35,866 bases of DNA from Thalassiosira profunda (taxonomy: Eukaryota; Bacillariophyta; Thalassiosirophyceae; Thalassiosirales; Thalassiosiraceae), in assembly GCA_036939355.1 (NCBI GenBank), contig JALLAP010000050.1, forward strand, positions 1-35,866. The letters are read 5' to 3'. Every line of letters begins with the position of its first letter. The stretch's first letter is position 1. The translations under genes were made by a program, and so were the position numbers. A model generated the notes under the pieces. It was not told the DNA's origin. It did no database searches and worked only from the letters and a program-made list of their open reading frames with translations. This document shows positions 30,492 through 35,866 of the stretch, one piece after another.

Positions 30492-31844
30492 CTAGCTGAA
30501 TGACCCAGTGCATCCCCAATCGTTCGGGGTGCGGTAGTCGTTCAAATGAATCCAGTGGTTGGCAGCCCTTTTCTCCCCCTTCAGGACGTCCTTTGCCTCG
30601 TGGTACATCCGCTTGTCCCAATAGTTAGGGTCAGAGTCCAAAACCGACGGCCACACGAGCGCCCGCCCCTTCTTTGGTTTGATGGAAATGCCAAGTTTAT
30701 TGAAGTGAGTCTCCCCACCTTCTTCCACGTCGGTCAGGTACAAGAAGAAGGTCAATATCCGATGCCCGGCGGGAGTGTCGTCCGTGACGCTGGAATCGTG
30801 ATGCGATCGATAGAACTGATTCTTGTTGTACTCAAGTAGCTGGAACGATTCGTAGTTGACCTGGGGAATCCCGGTGACCTCCTCGATCTTTTTGGAGGCG
30901 CTCCGCACTCCCGGCAACCGCTCGCATCGGGTCATGCACCATGCGTTGGAGCTGGTCCGCGTCTTCGAAACGACCTTTTCCATCTCCCCCGTGGCGCTGA
31001 CCGCTCCCTGATCCGTGCTGCGTTCGTATCCCTCCAGTTCCCCTCCTCGAATCAGATCGGCCACCTCTTTATCATCCAGGAAATTGTCGAACACAACAAC
31101 CCACGGCGAGCCCGCCTCGGCGTTTTCCCACGTCGCTCCATACTTCTCCGGCTCCGGGCTCGAAATCACCTGCAAGCCGTACGTCTTCTTCAATTCTTCG
31201 TCCGTCGCCCACTTGGCAAACAATTTGTTCAGATCCCCCGGCTTCCACGCCGGCTCCGGCGTCTTCAAGTGCTCCCTGCTGCACCGCTTCTTGGGATCGA
31301 TGAGCTCGCTGGAATTCAGGTAGGGATCGCAGGACTCGCAGCAGTGCACGATCATCCAGCCCGGGGAGCGCTCGCATCCCCCGCTCTTGGCCTGGGATTT
31401 GCAAATGCTGAAGCGATCCTGGCAGGGATTGGTGGAGGGGCCGGAATTCTCGGGAACGACGAAGGCTTGCTCGCGTTGGGTGACGTCGAAGTTCAGCCTC
31501 TTTTCGTGGTCGGTGCCAGGATCGGCAAACAAGCCCTCCTTCACGCCATGACGCGTCACGAAAAATGTGTGTCCCAGATATGAATTGATGCCGGTGGTGT
31601 CATCCTTCTCCAGCGTAGAGATGAACGAGCCGTATTCTCCGTCGTCGTAATAAACGTCGACGCGGAACGGGCTTCGGTTTTCAATGGAGATATTGAGCTC
31701 CTCGTCAGCGGGAATGTCCGACTCGGTGCACTCCTCCGAGGATGCATCCGCCGCACACTCGCCCGCGGACGCCGCGGCCGCTGAGACCGAGACGAGCGCG
31801 GCGATCGACGCCAGGCGCAGCAGTCGCTTCAACATCATTTTCAT
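30492..31844 (-). CDS. Secreted prolyl 4-hydroxylase with VHL-like and ShK domains
   Basis: Single exon, 450 residues from the ATG at 31844. A signal peptide (MKMMLKRLLRLASIAALVSV to ASAG) sends it to the ER. Residues about 50-125 resemble the VHL beta domain: ISIENRSPFRVDVYYDDGEY, then INSYLGHTFFV, matching human VHL at N-R-S-P and S-Y-x-G-H. A six-Cys ShK domain spans 141-172 (CQDRFSICKS to HCCESC). The catalytic 2-oxoglutarate/Fe(II) domain runs from about 240 to 445, with H348-x-D350 (YRSHHDSS), distal H415, and K425 for 2-oxoglutarate (VLKGEKRA). TFFLYLTDVEEGGETHF is typical of collagen-type P4Hs. It hydroxylates prolines in secreted or wall proteins; the substrate is unknown. The stop lies 70 bp past that of the convergent Myb gene. 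Confidence 0.9.
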   Translation of the reverse strand: MKMMLKRLLRLASIAALVSVSAAAASAGECAADASSEECTESDIPADEELNISIENRSPFRVDVYYDDGEYGSFISTLEKDDTTGINSYLGHTFFVTRHGVKEGLFADPGTDHEKRLNFDVTQREQAFVVPENSGPSTNPCQDRFSICKSQAKSGGCERSPGWMIVHCCESCDPYLNSSELIDPKKRCSREHLKTPEPAWKPGDLNKLFAKWATDEELKKTYGLQVISSPEPEKYGATWENAEAGSPWVVVFDNFLDDKEVADLIRGGELEGYERSTDQGAVSATGEMEKVVSKTRTSSNAWCMTRCERLPGVRSASKKIEEVTGIPQVNYESFQLLEYNKNQFYRSHHDSSVTDDTPAGHRILTFFLYLTDVEEGGETHFNKLGISIKPKKGRALVWPSVLDSDPNYWDKRMYHEAKDVLKGEKRAANHWIHLNDYRTPNDWGCTGSFS

Positions 31845-32290
31845 TTGCAGCACCAGCTAGCAATAGGGGGTTGGGGTTAGGAGACCTGGCCGCTACGACG
31901 ATCACCAATGATCGCACTTCCGGCGCAACCAACAGCCGCCAAGGCACCGACCAAGTCTTCCGGAGCAGGAATGGGAGCAGGGACGGAGCCAGCGGTGGGG
32001 TGGAAAGGAGCGCGCGTTGGGCTCGGGCTCGGGTTGGTCGGGCTCGGATTTGTGGACTTGTGGATCTTTCCTATGTACGTCTTCGTACGTACGTACGTGT
32101 CATCTCACTCCCGCGGGGGTCTTCGACTCGTTTCGAGGTGAGAGGAGGTCCTGTCGATCCACGCCATGTACAACGTTGATGAAACGTTGAGAGAAGCTTC
32201 GTGCAGGAGGCAAGTGGTGCAGTGGCTTACTACTGCATGAAAGAGTGGATGAAGAGGCTTTTATTTGCTTAGGGAGTCACTCTGTGGAAG
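31845..32290. other. Divergent intergenic region, P4H / membrane protein
   Basis: 446 bp between divergent ATGs. A 14-bp palindrome of CGTA repeats lies at 32084-32097, and GCTCGGGCTCGGG-type repeats near 32020-32045. No gene is supported. Confidence 0.5.
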
Positions 32291-33619
32291 ATGAAGTCTG
32301 TGCATTCATTCGCAGCCCTCGCCCTCGCCCTCGCTGTAGGCAATGCCTCCTCGCATTCCCTGCCTTCTCTCGGCAAAAGTGGCCCGCCTCCAAAGAACCA
32401 CGACGTGTACCATTTCGCAGAGGCTCGAGGGGAAACGCTGGGTTCAGTGATAGAAAGCTCGACTCGATTTCTCCGAGGTACGAAGGCCCACACCAAACCA
32501 TTCTCGAGACCCAGGACTCGATTGGCAGTTCGACAGACTCAAACTACGACGCAGCACTCATCGCACACCCTCTCGCTGCAAGCACTGCTCCTCGATAGGA
32601 CGGAGCTGTTGAATGGCCAAAGCAAAGAGGCTTTCGAGCTTGCAGTATTGAACTTTGTCGCGAAAGGCATGGATCAACTCGACACACAACCCGTCGAATC
32701 CATCAGCGATGTCACTGTCGTGGATCAGAAGCTGACCTGGTCGAGGCTCGTGAACGGCCAGTCTGCGACGGGCATTGAGGTCTACTTTACTGTGAAAGCC
32801 ACCGTCTCAGGAGATGTCGAGCAGCAGGAACTTGAGAGCACTTTGCAGTCACTCTTTGATAACAACAGCCGGGCTTTCCGCCGGGCATTCAACCTCGCCC
32901 TGCGGGGAGAGCCGCCTGCTGGTAATGGTGACGAAGAACCAGACTCGGTGATTGAGGAGTTAAAGCCAATTCAAGTGCCTTTGGGCCTGTCGGCCATTGC
33001 TGCCGGTTGCATCGGCCTCGTTGCCATCCTGTTTGCGTGCACACGTCATGCAAACAGGGTAGAGAGCGACGAGGCGAAAGAGATGAGCAAGACCTCGATC
33101 GTCGAAGTGAATGATACCCCAGCCCAGGAGAAAGAAGCCTACCCAGTGCAGCAAGCGACGACCGGCCGCCGCGTCGCATATGAAGTGAGTTGTTTCGAGC
33201 CACGCTTTGCACAGCGCACTTTTCCTCATTCTCTCATTCCGTCTCTCTGCGGTTGTACAACACGTAGGATTCGAGCGACTCCTCTTCTGCTGAGGACGTC
33301 CTCACATTCGACGACAACAGCTTCAATGCATCGCTAGTCTTCTGCCCGTCTGTAGAAAAGGCGCAACAAGACGTGCGGGCAATGTTCGATTGCGGCGAAA
33401 GCGCCATTGCCAACCTGGACGACNGTAGAAAAGGCGCAACAAGACGTGCGGGCAATGTTCGATTGCGGCGAAAGCGCCATTGCCAACCTGGACGACGCCA
33501 CCGACAGCGAAGGTGGCGATACGCTCGAGCAATCTCCTGTCCCGCATGCGCAGCGGCATCCCTTGACGTCCGACGCCTTGAGTGCCTTTGATGATGACGT
33601 GCGCCGAGCCGAATGCTGA
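32291..33619 (+). CDS. Single-pass membrane protein, unknown family, frame broken by assembly artefact
   Basis: Exon 1 (32291-33184) and exon 2 (33268-33619) flank an 83 bp GT-AG intron in phase 0. The protein starts with a signal peptide (MKSVHSFAALALALAVGNAS). The extracellular part, about 215 residues, has no motif I know. A membrane segment at about residues 235-256 (VPLGLSAIAAGCIGLVAILF) is followed by a cytosolic tail rich in Ser, Glu and Asp. The layout suggests a type I receptor-like or adhesion protein. Exon 2 contains a 72-bp exact duplication around one N that shifts the frame. Without the extra 73 bases exon 2 is 279 bp (93 codons) and ends at the TGA at 33617. So the gene is probably intact in the organism, with a product of about 390 residues. 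Confidence 0.7.
33352..33496. repeat. 72-bp exact direct duplication around a single N (assembly join)
   Basis: 33352-33423 and 33425-33496 are identical and separated by one N at 33424. This is what an unmerged overlap between two contig ends looks like. It falls in the second exon of the membrane-protein gene, and removing it restores the frame. Confidence 0.9.
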
Positions 33620-33677
33620 GACGAGGCCACGCACATTGACTGTCGACGCCATGCTATTTCATTCTGCACGGCGCCAG

Positions 33678-35866
33678 CTAGACTATCTTTCCAGAGTCTC
33701 CCGATGCATCTGCATCCATCGTTTCCGTATAATCGCGTCTGATTTGTGGCTCGGGGAAGGGCTCCGTGAGGACGGGTTGCCTGTAGACGTCCGGACTAAA
33801 CGTAGATTGTACGATTGCTTGTGAATCCAATTCCACCGCTTTCTCGACACTGACGCACATCCCCGGAGTGACGTAGAGTTGTTTGAAGACGCCCATCATC
33901 TTGATCGTGACGATCGGAAGAGGGAACATCGCTAGCGCCTGATAAAAGCCGGCTCTGAGAATTGAATAGCCAATCAGCGTCAGCTGGCCACAGACGAGGC
34001 CAATCAGTGTTCTGTGGCATGCGAGAGGGAACATGCGGCCTCCAGATTCGTAGGAAGGTTTGTACACCAGTAGAATCTGATTTTTGTACACGAGCCAGCT
34101 GCCCAAGAAGAAGCACATACCCACTGGGAGAATGATGGGAGAGATGCAGCTGTAGACGAAGCAGACGACGACGACCAGGAGCAAGTTGGGGTACTCCCAT
34201 CCGTACCAAATCTGTGCGTGTCGACGTGGGTGGTGCGCTTCGTCCAGCTCCGCCTGCGTAAGATATTTCTCTCTGAAGAATGTCTTGATGAACACCATGC
34301 GAATCAAAGCAGGTGCCCGAAGCAATACGATGGGCAGCCCAGCCAGCACCTTCGTCATAATGAAGGTAGCAAAATAGCCGACTGAAATAGACCGTTTCAG
34401 AGTGAGTATCAGTATTGAGCCAGTGTACACTACTTCTTGGCTGAAGAACGCTGTGGCCAGTGACTCACCGACATTTGGAAGCGATTTGCCCAAGATGGCG
34501 AGAATGTTGGATGGATGCTCCACAATCTCGCTGAGACTGTCCAGGATCGAACCAGCTGTCACAGTGATGAATACATTGGCAAGCTGCGAAATAGAGGTTC
34601 AGATTCGTTCAACGGCAACAGAGAAGAATACTTAGATGGACAGAGAAGAACAGTGCGTACCTGATAGTAGAAGTACCGCCCAATAATGCTCGTTTGCACA
34701 TCTGACGCCGTTTTTCGATCCTCGTAATGGAGAGCCACAGCGTAGAAGACGTGTGGCAAGAATAGAATGATAGTAAGGAGCAGCACCACCGGGAGGTAGC
34801 CATTCACCTGAAAGATGGAGAGGTTTGAGATAAGAGTCGCCGGATAGAGCACTAGAGGAAGCAGCCCACAAACTTACAAATGCTGCAACGTCGCCACCGT
34901 AGAGGGTATTGATCCAGGCCAAACCGGGGACGTTGGCAATCTGATCCGCCGTCGCCAGCGCCTGAATACTGGCCACCGGAATACTCCACAGGATGGCGCC
35001 AACTCCAAGCAGCACGTTTGCCGTTCCCTCGCGCGCCCGGCTCCAGGCCAAGTTGACGTGGGCGTTCTCCCAAATGATGTCGCGCGGTTCCGGAGCGGGG
35101 TTGACAACCAGCACGTCAGGTTTGTGGAACAAGGGGGTCTTCACCACACAAGCCAGCGTCGATAGATCTCGGAAGGTGACGAAGCCTGTAGAAGACATTG
35201 TCGTTCCCACAACACTGTCCACCACCTCATCGATGTTGCTTTGCACGTAGTTGATTGTGCCGGAAATGAAGTCAATGCCCAATCGGTCCAGGATACAGAG
35301 AAGAAGTGGCTTTCGTCGCGTCGACGAAGAACCAAATCCAGTAATCAATCCCTCGTCGCCCTCCGAAGGCCGTCGCAATCTGGACTCCGCTGCCGTCGAC
35401 ACTCTGTCAATCGCGTGCGAGATCCACTGGCTGGCGCGCACCGAATCGTTGCCCTTCTCTGCAAGTTCGATCTTTTCGTGCTGCATCCTTGCCACCTTTA
35501 CGTTCATCAAATCGAGTTCGCGGCTGTAGTAGCTGATTGAGTCGACCTTCTCTCCGCGCACGGGCATCCGGTCTCCGTCATCGGCGCTTGTTTTCCCGCC
35601 GAACGAGGCGAAGATGGGAGAGGACTCGATACCACAGCATCGGATTCGCTTTCGCCCAACGACGTGGCGAGGTCGTCGGCCCTTCACTTCCAAGCTCACG
35701 ATGCTCTTCTCCAATCTGCGTAGCACCCGCTTCCTCTTTTGACTCTCGCGTTCCAAGTCTGGGAGGTTGAGCACGACCTCGGTACTGTGCACCTTACGGG
35801 GAAACAGCCGATTGAAGTAATCGTACAACGCCTGATCGCTCCGCAGCTCGTGCGGGATCCGCTCCA
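33678..35866 (-). CDS. CSC1/OSCA-type (DUF221) channel, partial
   Basis: Exons 35866(edge)-34878, 34807-34661 and 34583-33678, with GT-AG introns of 70 and 77 bp in phase 0. The frame is open to the window end, so the N-terminal membrane helices are missing. OSCA/TMEM63 proteins are mechanosensitive or osmosensitive cation channels. The visible part starts in the cytosolic domain: YDYFNRLFPRKVHSTEVVLN then LPDLE, a long helical insert, STGFVTFRDLSTLACVVKT, and LVVNPAPEPRDIIWENAHVN. The membrane core follows (VLLGVGAILWSIPVASIQAL, YLPVVLLLTIILFLPHVFYA, LLVVVVCFVYSCISPIILPV, LVYKNQILLVYKPSYESGG). The tail is short and acidic. At least seven hydrophobic helices are visible. Plasma or organelle membrane location is not decidable. 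Confidence 0.92.

Noticed and set aside
32084..32097. CGTA-repeat palindrome upstream of the membrane-protein gene
   Set aside because: A short simple-sequence repeat is automatically palindromic; no further support for a regulatory role.

Overview
The window is nuclear DNA from a eukaryote. Genes are protein-coding, tightly packed and on both strands. They carry short GT-AG introns of about 66-153 bp, organelle-targeting leaders, spliceosome proteins and membrane glycosyltransferases. One protein (8410-8958) has a leader of the kind used to reach the thylakoid lumen of a complex plastid: a signal peptide ending at an A-F junction, a transit region, then a second hydrophobic stretch ending in A-S-A-A. 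This points to a photosynthetic stramenopile or a similar alga with a secondary plastid. That assignment is inference. Two genes run off the window edges (1-1442 and the minus-strand gene reaching 35866).

Layout. 1-8958: partial SAP-like/SWIM protein; mitochondrial ETF-alpha; an Insig-like membrane protein divergent from a double-SAP protein; mitochondrial ribosomal protein bL35, recognised only after removing an intron; a GT8-like type II glycosyltransferase; the plastid-lumen candidate. 9018-11607: a FAN-like PH/GRAM-BEACH protein on the minus strand. 11884-15703: a complete pogo-like DNA transposon with one spliced, intact transposase gene. 15787-23146: a protein of unknown function, splicing factor SF3B5, COX10, a bromodomain protein and a coiled-coil type II fucosyltransferase-like protein. 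23596-35866: U2AF65, a Cys-rich coiled-coil protein, a REB1/TTF1-like Myb protein, a VHL-ShK-prolyl 4-hydroxylase, a single-pass membrane protein interrupted by an assembly artefact, and a CSC1/OSCA-type channel.

The genes do not form one pathway. They are mainly housekeeping: mitochondrial electron transfer (ETFA), heme A synthesis (COX10), mitochondrial translation (bL35), 3' splice site and branch site recognition (U2AF65, SF3B5), and secretory-pathway modification (two glycosyltransferases and a prolyl hydroxylase).

The most notable element is the transposon. Its terminal inverted repeats match at 24 of 25 positions and are flanked by TA. It also has direct subterminal repeats at both ends and a 992-residue transposase. 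The transposase combines an N-terminal zinc finger, a CENP-B/Tc5-type DNA-binding region and a DDD catalytic core with a C-terminal region that looks like a nucleotidyltransferase fold followed by a Cys-rich zinc-binding tail. The second notable item is a secreted prolyl 4-hydroxylase that carries a VHL beta-domain-like module, so a hydroxyproline-reader-like fold and a hydroxylase sit in one chain. All gene models are read by eye; splice sites were chosen by GT-AG borders, frame continuity and conserved motifs.
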